Notes: generated from the sequence alone by a model not told the origin. Shown: positions 42,698 through 51,989, counted from the stretch's first letter. The stretch: 64,000 nt of DNA from Wenzhouxiangellaceae bacterium (GCA_028289455.1 JANQPN010000049.1:48101-112100); one strand, 5' to 3'. Numbers and translations: made by a program.

Positions 42698-43104
42698 CCA
42701 GCTGATCAGGCCCGGCAGTTTTACCATCAGCGGGCGGTTAATTACGGGTTACTTTGCCCAGACGAATTAGCCGGTTGATACTTCAAATCAGCCATTTTGT
42801 TACAACAGGATAATAATCATAAAAAAAGCAGCAATGGCGTCAGCATAGCTATTGCATCCAGCTTTCGTGGTGCGTACCATTTATGCACATCAGGCAGCAG
42901 CCGTCACTCCAGCAAGGTTTGGGCACAAAGACCCACCATCCTGGCAGTGTCGGCAGCGTGTTTGGGAATAGCCGCTGTTCTGCGGCTATGGCGTGGGAAC
43001 TTCTTAAGTATTTAGGAATGCCTGGAGCACTGTAAAAGTGCTCGGTTTGGGCAGGCTTATGTCTGTCCAGTTTAGGCTGATTTTATTCGTATGAGGAGAA
43101 CACC
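42698..43104 (+). other. Long structured leader upstream of the beta-helix gene
   Basis: 407 bases with no credible gene (a 72-codon frame at 42797 has no protein character). Two perfect hairpins stand out: ATAGCCGC/GCGGCTAT at 42968-42989 and GAGCACT/AGTGCTC at 43025-43043; neither is followed by a T run. A GTGCGTA/TATGCAC near-palindrome lies around 42870. It could be a regulated 5' leader, a small RNA or simply noncoding DNA. AGGAG precedes the 43105 start. Confidence 0.35.
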
Positions 43105-44529
43105 ATGCAATACCGCAGTGGGCTATTGTCTTATCCCATTATTCCAATAACGGGCTTTTTTATTACATTGTGCTTTGCTGCGTCTGGGTGGGCAGATACA
43201 GTCTTTGTGGACAATGGTGGCAACTGTAATGGCAATACGCCATGTTTTTCAACCATCCAGGATGGTGTGAACGCTGCCACCGCACCGGCTGACGTTCGCA
43301 TTTTTCCGGGGACCTACAATGAGTCGGTCAACATCGGTCTGCTCAACAGTGACCTGGGCAATGTTCTGGGCAACCTGGCATTTCAGGCATTGAACGCAGG
43401 TGGCGGTCCTGCCGTTGGTACGGTAACAGTGATAGGCGGGCTCGATGACGCATTGATGAGTGGTGGGGTATTCACCGGCGATCTGGACATTCTCGGCATC
43501 AACTTTGAATCGCCTGCCGGTGATGGGATTGATGTGTTGACGACCGCTGATGTAATACTCAATGACATTGTTGCCGGCAGCACCAACGGGGAAGGTATTA
43601 ATATCAATCTGACCAATGGCGGTGACATCATGGTGGCTGATGTAGTGACAAATGCCAATGCTGCCAGCGGTATCAATATCCTGGTCGATCCGACTTCCGA
43701 CAATCAGGAAATTACGATTTCAATTGTCGGTGTTGAGGCCAACAGCAATGGCCAAAGCGGTATCGAAATCATCAGCGATACCAGCAACGATGGACGGATA
43801 ATCAACCTTATCCTTCTGGATATTACTGCCAATCAGAACAACGGCAGTGACGGTGTGGTTGCTAATGCATTTAATGGCACGGTAACTGCCAGAAATATTA
43901 CCGCAATCGGCAATAATCAGGATGGCCTGGATATCGAAGACGGCACTGTTGTTAGCGTTCGTAATATTCGAACTCAAAATAACGGTGGCGATGGGGTGGA
44001 GCTGGATGCCAGCATATCCCTGAGTGCATTTATGGTCACTTCTCAGAATAATGCTGAAAGTGGCTTCGAGGTCGACTCAGCCAGCACTGATGATAACGAC
44101 ACAAGGCTGCTTGGCGATGTCGATTTGACCTTTATTCAGGTGAGCGGGAACAACTTTGGCATTGAATTTGACGATGTTACCAGCGCCAGTAGCATCCGGG
44201 TCAGCAACTCCAATATCATCGGCAATACACTGGCCGGCCTCAACCTGGATACGGGTGACGATGACGCTGCAGTGGATGCGCGGGGTAACTACTGGGGCAG
44301 TGCTTCTGGCCCTGTACACCCTCTCAACCCTGGTGGTACTGGCGATGCAGTAGCCGATGGCGTCAATGTGATTGAAGATTCCATCGGTACCGTATCATTT
44401 CTACCGTTTCTGCAGTCACGCGCGTTATTGACCCGGCCGGTTCCGGTGCTGGGGATCAGTGCAATGCTGGCGCTGGCGCTGATATTAGGCTGGTTGGGTC
44501 TGGCTCGCATTAATATTTTGAAGAAATAA
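43105..44529 (+). CDS. Secreted right-handed beta-helix protein with IPTL-CTERM-like tail
   Basis: 474 residues: signal peptide ending ...ASGWADT, then VFVDNGGNCNGNTPCFSTIQDGVNAA, typical of parallel beta-helix adhesin or lyase-like proteins, and many degenerate repeats of the NNxxDGxxxxxG kind. The C-terminus RPVPVLGISAMLALALILGWLGLARI resembles the IPTL-CTERM surface-sorting signal (short motif, hydrophobic helix, basic end). Probably attached at or released from the outer surface; ligand unknown. Confidence 0.75.
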   Translation: MQYRSGLLSYPIIPITGFFITLCFAASGWADTVFVDNGGNCNGNTPCFSTIQDGVNAATAPADVRIFPGTYNESVNIGLLNSDLGNVLGNLAFQALNAGGGPAVGTVTVIGGLDDALMSGGVFTGDLDILGINFESPAGDGIDVLTTADVILNDIVAGSTNGEGININLTNGGDIMVADVVTNANAASGINILVDPTSDNQEITISIVGVEANSNGQSGIEIISDTSNDGRIINLILLDITANQNNGSDGVVANAFNGTVTARNITAIGNNQDGLDIEDGTVVSVRNIRTQNNGGDGVELDASISLSAFMVTSQNNAESGFEVDSASTDDNDTRLLGDVDLTFIQVSGNNFGIEFDDVTSASSIRVSNSNIIGNTLAGLNLDTGDDDAAVDARGNYWGSASGPVHPLNPGGTGDAVADGVNVIEDSIGTVSFLPFLQSRALLTRPVPVLGISAMLALALILGWLGLARINILKK

Positions 44530-44537
44530 AGACTTTG

Positions 44538-44570
44538 CTTCCTTCCCACGGCAGTGTGGGAAGGGAAGCA
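44538..44570 (+). terminator. Probable terminator after the beta-helix gene
   Basis: Strong hairpin GCTTCCTTCCCAC (44538-44550) with GTGGGAAGGGAAGC (44557-44570), one bulge/mismatch, 6-nt loop. It lies 8 bases after the stop; the T run downstream is weak, so termination efficiency is uncertain. Confidence 0.65.
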
Positions 44571-44595
44571 GGATATACAGTTTTAAGATAGCGCT

Positions 44596-45099
44596 TTATG
44601 CGCTTGCAAGTCTTCTATGCCAGGGCTTGGCAAATAATATCAGGGCAATAGCCAAGAACAATAATCCTATAACATTCATAGCAGGCACACCTTCAGCTGG
44701 GCCACCTATGGTTCCTGCAGGTGTTACAGTAAATGAAAATGTTTCTTGGAGAATGACTCCTCCCCACACAGAAAGCGTATAATCGATTTGATAATCACCG
44801 CTGCTCAGCGTGTCCATTTCCAGCAGCCCTTCCCACCATACTTCGGGATCACCAGCGGCCAGGCAAATGTTTGCAGATTGGTCAACCAGAATACTGATAG
44901 TGTTATTGTCGGATGTGGTTGTAACCTCGGCTATATGCCAAGGACCAGTTACAAAGCAGCCGCGTAAAGGCAGATTAATGGTGATGGGATCACTAGATTG
45001 AGGGTTTGGCGGAGAGATGGTAATAACAGGTTCATCAAGAACGCCTGAAATTGCCGTATAAGGAGTCAGTACCAATAAAGCCAGTAAGAGGTAACGCAT
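44596..45099 (-). CDS. Secreted protein with IPTL-CTERM-like tail (paralogue A)
   Basis: 167 residues: signal peptide MRYLLLALLVLTPYTAISG, a beta-rich domain (PVITISPPNPQSSDPITINLPLRGC; CLAAGDPEVWWEGLLEMDTLSSGDYQIDYTL) and a sorting tail (GTIGGPAEGVPAMNVIGL, hydrophobic helix, AKPWHRR). A near-identical paralogue lies at 47315. The two flank the Cys-rich gene at 45330. Function unknown. Confidence 0.7.
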   Translation of the reverse strand: MRYLLLALLVLTPYTAISGVLDEPVITISPPNPQSSDPITINLPLRGCFVTGPWHIAEVTTTSDNNTISILVDQSANICLAAGDPEVWWEGLLEMDTLSSGDYQIDYTLSVWGGVILQETFSFTVTPAGTIGGPAEGVPAMNVIGLLFLAIALILFAKPWHRRLASA

Positions 45100-45329
45100 A
45101 CAAATCCCTTAATCTAGTGATCCATCAGATTGGCAATGTAGCATTCCTAGTAGATGTGTTGGCGATGAAGTAGGGGTTCTGACAAAAACCTGACATATGC
45201 ATTAAGTTTGATTTTAGGAGTTTATCCTGGAATTAAACTAGAGCCGACAAGAGGGCACTAGTCTGTAATAATCAACACACTTTATAAAGCCAGGTATTTG
45301 GCTGGGCTTTAACATTTAGTGTAATACAC

Positions 45330-46988
45330 TCAGCCGCCACAACGGACGCCAGGGCCCAGCGGTTTGTCGGCTTCGTAGACATAACGGTTATCCTCGCGTG
45401 TGGCCATTTGCACCAGGCTCAAAATCACCGGCCCTGCAGGTGATTCGTTGTTCGGGCTGCCGTTGCGGTAGACATAACGGCCCAGTTTGCCGTCAACGGA
45501 CAGGTCGTACTCTTCGGTGTAATAGAGCTGATTGGTCTCAATCGTCACATAGCAGGGCGGCGCAGGCCTCGCTGCTGCTTCCCAGATAACGGCATTCAAA
45601 ACCTCAACCTTTTTGGCTTTACCGACATACGGTTCGAATGGAATATCCACTCCATGTGATGAGTTGTCGAATTGGATCCAATTTTTGCGATTCAGCGAAA
45701 TCGGCCCGGTTTCGGCGTAGGTCAATGGCTGCCCGGGATAGCTGAGCTCGCCACCGATACGGATAGTATTTATGTAGTACTTGTTGAGGCTGGAAATGAT
45801 GGTGTAGTCGGCCCGGCGCCGGTTGCTGTAGATGCGGCCACTGAATCCACGCTGCTGGTCTAATTGTGCCTGGGTACGTAATTTGGCATAGCGCTCTCCA
45901 CGTTTGTAAAGCTCCAGTCCCCGCTGTGCCAGTTCTGCCGACCAACCTGTTTCAGATCCGATGATAAGCGGTTGATGGACAATCTGTGAACCGCCACCGG
46001 GCAGCGGTGCCCGGTAACTGATGTGTCGGGGTGAGGTGATGGAAGACACGCACTGGCCTTTCACATCCACGCCCGGCTGACCAACGATAGACAAGGTCCC
46101 GTCGGCGAGTTTCGATTCTTCCAGCCAACGGTAGTCGACCTCTGTAGCCACCCAGTTGCAGCGTTGATAACGGGCTGAATCCAATGCACCGCGTACCGGA
46201 TGGAGCTCTGACAGTGAGGCGCAAAGGTCAGCTTCCAGACGCCAGTCATCGATTCCTGCAGCGTCCACTTGTCCGCAGGTGCCGGTATTTCTGATTACGC
46301 TGACCTCGTTTTGTTTGACGATAGGTGTGTCAGCGGCATCGTTTTGAACGGGCACCAGAAAATGCGTTGGTTCATAGTTGCGGGAACCGCACTTACCGTT
46401 TCGGTTGATTGTGACCAGACCGCCAAGGTTGCCGGCATTGTTGATACAGGCCTGATGCTCCTGAATGGGGATGCCGAAGTGGTTCGGATAGCCTTTGTAA
46501 ACATTGCGGGAAAGATTACCCCGAATAGCGCGGTCGGTTGTTTCGGCAATGTAACAGGCGCTTTCGCCGAGCATCGTTTGAATGGCCGTTTGGCCAAAGC
46601 TGTGGGCCTCACAGGCGGCGCGAAAAAGCAGCCCCGGTGTAGCCAGATCGACACCATTAGCACTACTCGAATCCACCGCACAGCCGAAGGCCATCAGCAC
46701 TGCATCATCCACGCCCCGGGGCGTGCTGGCGACGGTGCCGCAGGCTGTCCCGTCACTGGCCCATTTGGCCAACTGGGCAGAATCGGCATTGCGAATTTTT
46801 GCACATAAATCAGCGCCCGTGCAGGACTGGCTCCCCGGAACGCTGGCAAATTCCGCGACCACACCGGCAACCACACAGTTGATAATTGCCTTAGTGGTAT
46901 TCGAGCAACCTTGCGCATGGGCATTCGATAATAAAAGAACAGCTGCGCTGAGCGCTGCTGTCGTGATGCTGCGAGTAAGTATCCCCAT
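45330..46988 (-). CDS. Large secreted Cys-rich protein of unknown function
   Basis: 552 residues; signal peptide MGILTRSITTAALSAAVLLLSNAHA. Cysteines are scattered in pairs through the length (e.g. SCTGADLCAKI, ACINNAGNLGG...GKC, FGCAVD), with a His/Tyr-rich C-terminal half. No family recognised. It is enclosed by two paralogous IPTL-type genes on the same strand, which suggests that the group works together at the cell surface. Confidence 0.6.
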   Translation of the reverse strand: MGILTRSITTAALSAAVLLLSNAHAQGCSNTTKAIINCVVAGVVAEFASVPGSQSCTGADLCAKIRNADSAQLAKWASDGTACGTVASTPRGVDDAVLMAFGCAVDSSSANGVDLATPGLLFRAACEAHSFGQTAIQTMLGESACYIAETTDRAIRGNLSRNVYKGYPNHFGIPIQEHQACINNAGNLGGLVTINRNGKCGSRNYEPTHFLVPVQNDAADTPIVKQNEVSVIRNTGTCGQVDAAGIDDWRLEADLCASLSELHPVRGALDSARYQRCNWVATEVDYRWLEESKLADGTLSIVGQPGVDVKGQCVSSITSPRHISYRAPLPGGGSQIVHQPLIIGSETGWSAELAQRGLELYKRGERYAKLRTQAQLDQQRGFSGRIYSNRRRADYTIISSLNKYYINTIRIGGELSYPGQPLTYAETGPISLNRKNWIQFDNSSHGVDIPFEPYVGKAKKVEVLNAVIWEAAARPAPPCYVTIETNQLYYTEEYDLSVDGKLGRYVYRNGSPNNESPAGPVILSLVQMATREDNRYVYEADKPLGPGVRCGG

Positions 46989-47314
46989 TTTGATCCCTGA
47001 TCCTAAAAAATGTATAGCGTCTGCAGCCCGACAGGTAACGCCAAGAGTGTTTGGCTGACAAACACACGATTAACGCGTTGCAATTGTTGTATTAGCCCTG
47101 CTTAGCCGCTTTAGACAGTATAGAAGCGATTATTTTCAGATTACAACTGACAGCAGTTTTAAGATTTTGCAGAACAGGGTCTTGATGTCACAAATAGACG
47201 TCATTCGCCCGATTCTACCTAACAGTATCGATCAGGTGGTTGAAAAACCACCCGGGAAAACAGCTGATTCAGTATTTCAGATCAGATCACACAAAGCCGG
47301 CAGCTTTACAGCAA
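46989..47314. other. Intergenic region between the Cys-rich gene and IPTL paralogue B
   Basis: 326 bases without a credible gene. It should contain the promoter of the Cys-rich gene and the end of the paralogue B transcript. A perfect GGTGGTT-GAAA-AACCACC hairpin lies at 47235-47252, without a T run on either side, and a smaller AAAGC/GCTTT repeat near 47295. Confidence 0.4.
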
Positions 47315-47821
47315 TTAAGCGCTGGCGAGTCTTCTGTTCCAGGGTTTTGCCAATATCACCAGAGCAAGTGCCAGAATAAATAATCCCAGCAGGTTGATGG
47401 CTGGAACACCTTCAGCAGGCCCACCTATGGTTCCGGCAGGGGTAACAGTAAAGGGAAAGATGTCCTGGTGAATGACATTACCAAACACACTAAGGGTATA
47501 GTCGATTTGATAATCGCCTGAGCTTAGCGCATCCAAGTCCAATGGCAATGCTTCCCACCAAACTTCGGGATCACCGGCTGCAAGGCAGGGGCCTGCCGTT
47601 AAATCTGATTGTATGCTGATGGTGTTGTTATCGGATGTTACTGTTTGCTCACTGACTGTCCATGGGCCTGTAATAAAGCAGCCGCGTATAGGCAGAATAA
47701 CGGCTATGGGTTCTTGTGACTGCGGGTTTGGCGGAGAGATGGTTATCACCGGATTATCAAGAATATCTGAAAACGCCGGGTAAGGAGCCAGTGCCAGTAA
47801 AACAAGTAACAGGTAGCGCAT
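47315..47821 (-). CDS. Secreted protein with IPTL-CTERM-like tail (paralogue B)
   Basis: 168 residues from ATG at 47821. Same architecture as the gene at 44596 and largely identical to it: signal peptide MRYLLLVLLALAPYPAFS, VITISPPNPQSQEPIAVILPIRGC, CLAAGDPEVWWEALPLDLDALSSGDYQIDYTL, then GTIGGPAEGVPAINLLGL, a hydrophobic helix and AKPWNRRLASA. The upstream regions of both copies are also related, so the duplication included the promoter. Confidence 0.7.
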   Translation of the reverse strand: MRYLLLVLLALAPYPAFSDILDNPVITISPPNPQSQEPIAVILPIRGCFITGPWTVSEQTVTSDNNTISIQSDLTAGPCLAAGDPEVWWEALPLDLDALSSGDYQIDYTLSVFGNVIHQDIFPFTVTPAGTIGGPAEGVPAINLLGLFILALALVILAKPWNRRLASA

Positions 47822-47983
47822 ACAAATCCCTTTTATTAGTGGTTTTCTAAATAGTACTATAGCATTCGTAGATTGTCTATTGGTGTTCAGCTTCAGGTTC
47901 TGACAAAATTCTGATCTACGCATCTGGTTTAACACCAAATTTTTTGCGATACATAAAATAGAGTAGACAAAGAGGGCATGATA

Positions 47984-48982
47984 ATGACAACAAAACACGT
48001 TGCAGTAATGCAGGATGGCGCCATTGATGAATTGATATCGGTGATGCTGCTGGCCAGCATGGATGATGTATCCATGTTTTATATCGATATCCTGAATGCA
48101 GACTGCATTGCCTATCCCACCTACCAGGTCACCCAGAAAATGCTGAAGATGATCGGGCAGGAAGTGGACCTGGTGTTTATTTCCAATGCCCGCGGCTGGA
48201 ATCCGTTTCCGTGGACCTACCGGCAGTACTCGATGATGGTGAATCTGTTTCCCATGATCAATGATTATCAGGCGGATGTGGTGGTGCCGCCGCCGGTTGC
48301 GCCACCATATTGTGTTGATAAGCTGAATGCCGCCAAAGCGGCTGACAGCGACTTTAAAGTGACCTTTGTGGTGTTAAGTCCATTGACTGATATGGCAGAG
48401 ATTGTTGCCGGCCTGGAAAACCCAGCCGACATCATTGAGTCCATTATCTGGATGGGCGGGGTGTACAGCGATGATCCGAATGTGTTGCCGGTTGGCAATA
48501 TTGATACAGGTATTGCGCCCGGCGCGAACCCCAATGCGGAGTGGAACGCCTACTGGGATCCATATGCCGTAGATACCGTTCTGAAGTCTGGTGTCCCGTT
48601 CTATATGTTCCCGCTTAACGTCACCAACAGCGTATTGCTCACACCGGAAATTATCCGGCAGTATTTTCTGTCTGAAAGCAGCAGCTATCCGATGCTGGAT
48701 CTGGCTTCACAAATGTATGCTACTGTGGCATTTGAGGCTGGCTTCAGTTTCTGGGATTCGGTTACAACCGCCTATGTGGATCGGCCGGACCTGTTCAGCA
48801 TTGAAACTAAGTTGATGTCGATCAACACCGAAATAGACCCACTTAAACAGGGCACCATAAAACTCGATCCGAACGGTTACCCCGTTCAGGTTGCCACCAG
48901 CATTAATGTGCAGGGGTTTTATACGTATCTCGTGGATCAACTGAAAACACTGCCTGTGGCAGGCTGGCCGCCCGGGAATTAG
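47984..48982 (+). CDS. Inosine/uridine-preferring nucleoside hydrolase-family protein
   Basis: 332 residues. The fold is indicated by the N-terminal MQDGAIDELISVMLLASM (Ca-binding Asp motif, here DGAIDE rather than the usual DxDxGxDD), VVLSPLTDMAEIV, WMGGVYSDDPNVLPVGNID, and NAEWNAYWDPYAVDTVLKSG, where the Asp-rich WDPEAA site normally sits. ATG 47984 gives a better spacing to AGAGGG than ATG 47978. No signal peptide. Activity is not assured because of the altered first motif. Confidence 0.75.
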   Translation: MTTKHVAVMQDGAIDELISVMLLASMDDVSMFYIDILNADCIAYPTYQVTQKMLKMIGQEVDLVFISNARGWNPFPWTYRQYSMMVNLFPMINDYQADVVVPPPVAPPYCVDKLNAAKAADSDFKVTFVVLSPLTDMAEIVAGLENPADIIESIIWMGGVYSDDPNVLPVGNIDTGIAPGANPNAEWNAYWDPYAVDTVLKSGVPFYMFPLNVTNSVLLTPEIIRQYFLSESSSYPMLDLASQMYATVAFEAGFSFWDSVTTAYVDRPDLFSIETKLMSINTEIDPLKQGTIKLDPNGYPVQVATSINVQGFYTYLVDQLKTLPVAGWPPGN

Positions 48983-49008
48983 AAAAAACTGAGTCAATAA
49001 AAGTCGAA

Positions 49009-49341
49009 ATGAAAATATTAAATATCATTATCATCATAATCCTCGCAGTACTGAGCCTGCTTGCCGGTGGCGCCAAGCTGTTCCAGGTCCCTCAGGAGAT
49101 GGAATTTCTGAGAGGGGTCGGGCTAAGTATTACTATGATTACCTTGTTTGGGGTAGTCCAGGTAGCGGGCGGGGCTTTATTGCTGCTGCCCATAACGCGA
49201 TTGCTGGGTGCTGTGATTGCAACAATTGCACTACTGGTTTCAGCAGTGCTTGTATTCATGAGTGGTAATCATGTATTTGGCATGGTGTCGCTGGTTCCGG
49301 TTGTATTGGGTGGGTATGTTATCCAGCAGGCAAAAAGTTAA
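49009..49341 (+). CDS. DoxX-like small integral membrane protein
   Basis: 110 residues, four hydrophobic helices (IIIIIILAVLSLLAGGAKLF, TMITLFGVVQVAGGALLLLP, LLGAVIATIALLVSAVLVFM, VFGMVSLVPVVLGGYVI) with the DoxX-type LAGGAKL and LLLLP segments. Follows the nucleoside-hydrolase-like gene by 26 bases and may share its transcript. Specific role unknown. Confidence 0.7.
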   Translation: MKILNIIIIIILAVLSLLAGGAKLFQVPQEMEFLRGVGLSITMITLFGVVQVAGGALLLLPITRLLGAVIATIALLVSAVLVFMSGNHVFGMVSLVPVVLGGYVIQQAKS

Positions 49342-49400
49342 AGTATATAAAGCGAAGCTATAAGCCTGCTATTACGGCTGATCTGGCTTTTTATGCCTTG

Positions 49401-49859
49401 TTATGTGTTTTTTGATATATGCTTATTTTGCCTGTAGGAAATATTCGTTTTCTTCCAGAACGGAAAAAACAGTGAGGCAGTATATCCACCATCAATCCAA
49501 TGCCCGTTATGGAGTGATTGGATACACCAATGATATGGAAATGATCCTTTTGATTTGATTTTAATACGGCACTGATCAGATAGACCAAAAACAAAACATT
49601 CCAGTGCTTCTTCAGCCGTATCGAAGTGTTGGTGCCATCCTTCTAAAAACACGGTGTATTCTTTATCAGCATGAGTGAGCCAAACTTCAAAGCCATTTTC
49701 GCTGGAAGGGAAAACAGTTATTGATGAATCTGCCCGGTCATATTGTATATTTGAGTATTTACGAAGTCGCTCCTCGATTTCGTGAAATATATCCACCTGG
49801 GTGTCTAATGGTATGTGTTGGGCGCAGGCACAGGACAAGCATAATTCAGTTTTAAGCAA
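49401..49859 (-). CDS. AT-rich orphan gene of unknown function
   Basis: 152 residues from TTG 49859, 12 bases after the serine-hydrolase stop. Soluble, Trp- and Phe-rich (FEVWLTHADKEYTVFLEGWHQHFDTAEEALECFVFGL). No family recognised. On the - strand its stop codon lies in ACATAAC followed by AAGGCATAA, the form of an attC R'' end, which suggests a solitary inverted integron cassette; see findings. Confidence 0.45.
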   Translation of the reverse strand: MLKTELCLSCACAQHIPLDTQVDIFHEIEERLRKYSNIQYDRADSSITVFPSSENGFEVWLTHADKEYTVFLEGWHQHFDTAEEALECFVFGLSDQCRIKIKSKGSFPYHWCIQSLHNGHWIDGGYTASLFFPFWKKTNISYRQNKHISKNT

Positions 49860-49871
49860 ATGTGTTGCATA

Positions 49872-51752
49872 TTATGCCCAGGTCATTAATCCAATGATGC
49901 CAAAATACAGCAGGTACAACATCACAATCAAATGCAGTACCGATGAGATGGCTGAGAACCAATACGTCCCGTGGTTAATTTCAGCATTTCTATAAATAAC
50001 CACTTTGTATACCGACATGACTGCAAATGCTGCAAATGCCAGTGTGGCAACCATCACGGTGATTGAGATGAATGTTGGGGCGCCCAGGTTAATGAATGGA
50101 TTCGACATGCCCCGCATGAACATCCAGGTGAACAGTACCACGGACAGACTTGCCAGCAGTGGCCAGACACGGATCTGAATCGCCGGGCCCGAAGGGATTT
50201 TTCCGCGTAAACGGCGTACTCCCCAGATCAACAGAAACAGGATCGATAGAACAATCGATACCACCCAAAGTACAGCCACACCCAGTTGTCCGAAAACCAG
50301 CCATTGCGGCACCGGTTTCAGCACCAGCGTACCCGCATGTATGACCGGCCCAATCAGTGGATCATCAACACTGGACAGGGCTGTTATACCGGTTTCTTCC
50401 GATCGATACAATGTTGCGGAGTCAGCAAGATAGACGGCAGTTTCACCACCCAGTAACCCTTTAAGCATTAACTTGTTTTGCTCGAACCAGACTTTCTGAA
50501 TACTAAAGATTCGGTCAAGAAAATAGCTCACTTGCTGACGAGGGTTGGCCGGCGTGTAATAGCCCGCCAGTGCATGGTGTTCGGCAGTAATTTCGCCGCC
50601 ACCTGCAATGGTTGGAGCTTCTAGGTCGTGTGTCTGGAAGCCACGGATAAGCTTGGAGACTTCTACCAAAGCCGCACCGTTGCCTGAGTTAATCATCAGC
50701 ACATAGCCGCGTCCAGCCTCAGGCAAATAGGCAAAGTCCGTCAATCCGCCATTTACGCCACCGTTATGCGCCCGGTAAACCCAGTTTTTATATGTTGATG
50801 TGTAGTTATTCAGTCCGTAGCCGGCTGCTTGTCCTGCTGCTGCAGCCGATGTTGTCTCAACGCGCTCCATCCGCTCCAGTGAGGCCCGGGATATCAATGG
50901 AACGCCATTAACCACGCCCCGGTTAACAAAAAAACTGACCATTTTTTGCATATCATCGGTGGACGCATTAATGGATCCGGACGGACGCATAATGATGTGC
51001 CAGTACTCTTCCGGATTGTCTCCATTGGTGTAGAGCGTAACGCCTTTCTCCTGGACATCAGCGTTATACCGGTAGGTCATGGTCTGCATGCTCATTGGCG
51101 CAAAGAAATTCTGTTGAACATAGTCTTCAAAATCCTGACCGGTGATTTTCTCGACGATGTATGCAGCAACGGGTGGGCCCGAATTGCAGTACGACATCCG
51201 CGACCCGGGCTTCCAGCGGGAAGTCCGAGATTCAGGATGAAAATCGAGCCCGTCTTTCAGGCTCACCGGTGCCGGGTCGTTATGTGCGTATTCCTTTAGA
51301 TGAATGTCATCCCAGCCGGTAGTGTGTTCCAGAAGGTGCGCAACCCGAACCGGATCGGTGCTTTCCCACTTATTCTCGAATTCAATCTCGGGAATAAGGT
51401 CTGCGATTTTGTCATCCAGCGATATCCGGCCCTGTTCAACCAGCTTAAGTACTGACAGCGCAACGAACATTTTTGAGGTGGAGCCAATACGAAACATCGA
51501 GCTGGTATCTGCATCAGTGCCCGTGGCCAGGTTCGCCTTGCCAAACGCTGTGGTCCAGACTGGGCCGTTTTCATCGACCAGAGCGATACCGGCTGCAGGG
51601 ACATTGTGCTTCTCAAGCGCTTCGGCAACCGCCGCTTCAAGTTCAGCGATGCTTGTGGGTGGAGTTGTTTCATCGGCCTCGTCAGCGCCCAGTCCGGAAC
51701 AGGCAAACAACCCGAGAATGCTCAATACGATGATAAAAATCTGCTTGTACAT
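49872..51752 (-). CDS. Beta-lactamase-family (class C/AmpH-like) serine hydrolase, lipoprotein with C-terminal membrane part
   Basis: 626 residues from ATG 51752. Signal peptide and lipobox (LSILGLFACSG). Serine-hydrolase domain with SxxK motif S-T-S-K (Ser91, Lys94), YxN in RMSYCNSG and a HNGGVNGG box near the KTG position. The last ~140 residues hold about four transmembrane helices, so the enzyme is both lipidated and membrane-embedded. It may act on D-amino-acid peptides or esters; antibiotic resistance cannot be inferred. Confidence 0.85.
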   Translation of the reverse strand: MYKQIFIIVLSILGLFACSGLGADEADETTPPTSIAELEAAVAEALEKHNVPAAGIALVDENGPVWTTAFGKANLATGTDADTSSMFRIGSTSKMFVALSVLKLVEQGRISLDDKIADLIPEIEFENKWESTDPVRVAHLLEHTTGWDDIHLKEYAHNDPAPVSLKDGLDFHPESRTSRWKPGSRMSYCNSGPPVAAYIVEKITGQDFEDYVQQNFFAPMSMQTMTYRYNADVQEKGVTLYTNGDNPEEYWHIIMRPSGSINASTDDMQKMVSFFVNRGVVNGVPLISRASLERMERVETTSAAAAGQAAGYGLNNYTSTYKNWVYRAHNGGVNGGLTDFAYLPEAGRGYVLMINSGNGAALVEVSKLIRGFQTHDLEAPTIAGGGEITAEHHALAGYYTPANPRQQVSYFLDRIFSIQKVWFEQNKLMLKGLLGGETAVYLADSATLYRSEETGITALSSVDDPLIGPVIHAGTLVLKPVPQWLVFGQLGVAVLWVVSIVLSILFLLIWGVRRLRGKIPSGPAIQIRVWPLLASLSVVLFTWMFMRGMSNPFINLGAPTFISITVMVATLAFAAFAVMSVYKVVIYRNAEINHGTYWFSAISSVLHLIVMLYLLYFGIIGLMTWA

Positions 51753-51989
51753 GGATGCCTGATTCCTGACTGTATTAGCAACACCATAGAGGAAAACAAG
51801 GCAAAAAGACACAGAAGAGTCAGTTAATCAGTTGAATAATCCGGTCTGCGCAGTTCGACAGAATTGACATGTGTGGACCATGTTTCTCCCAACGCACGCG
51901 TAACTGATTGAGGAAGAGCAAATCTGCAGAAGAGAACATGCTCAACCTTAACGAAACCACTTCATTAAGTATACGTAAGGAGAAAAGTT

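Noticed and set aside
42880..42960. Possible cyclic-di-GMP (GEMM-I) riboswitch suggested by GGGCACAAAGACCCA
   Set aside because: The GNRA tetraloop, the GACGCAAAGCC core and the downstream GGCAGCCGGGTTGCC half are not present in proper order.
42797..43015. 72-codon + strand open frame upstream of the beta-helix gene
   Set aside because: Low-complexity, no domain character, no ribosome-binding site, and it runs through hairpins of a leader region.
47167..47379. 70-codon + strand frame between the Cys-rich and IPTL genes
   Set aside because: Overlaps the 3' end of paralogue B antisense and covers a hairpin; no coding signs.
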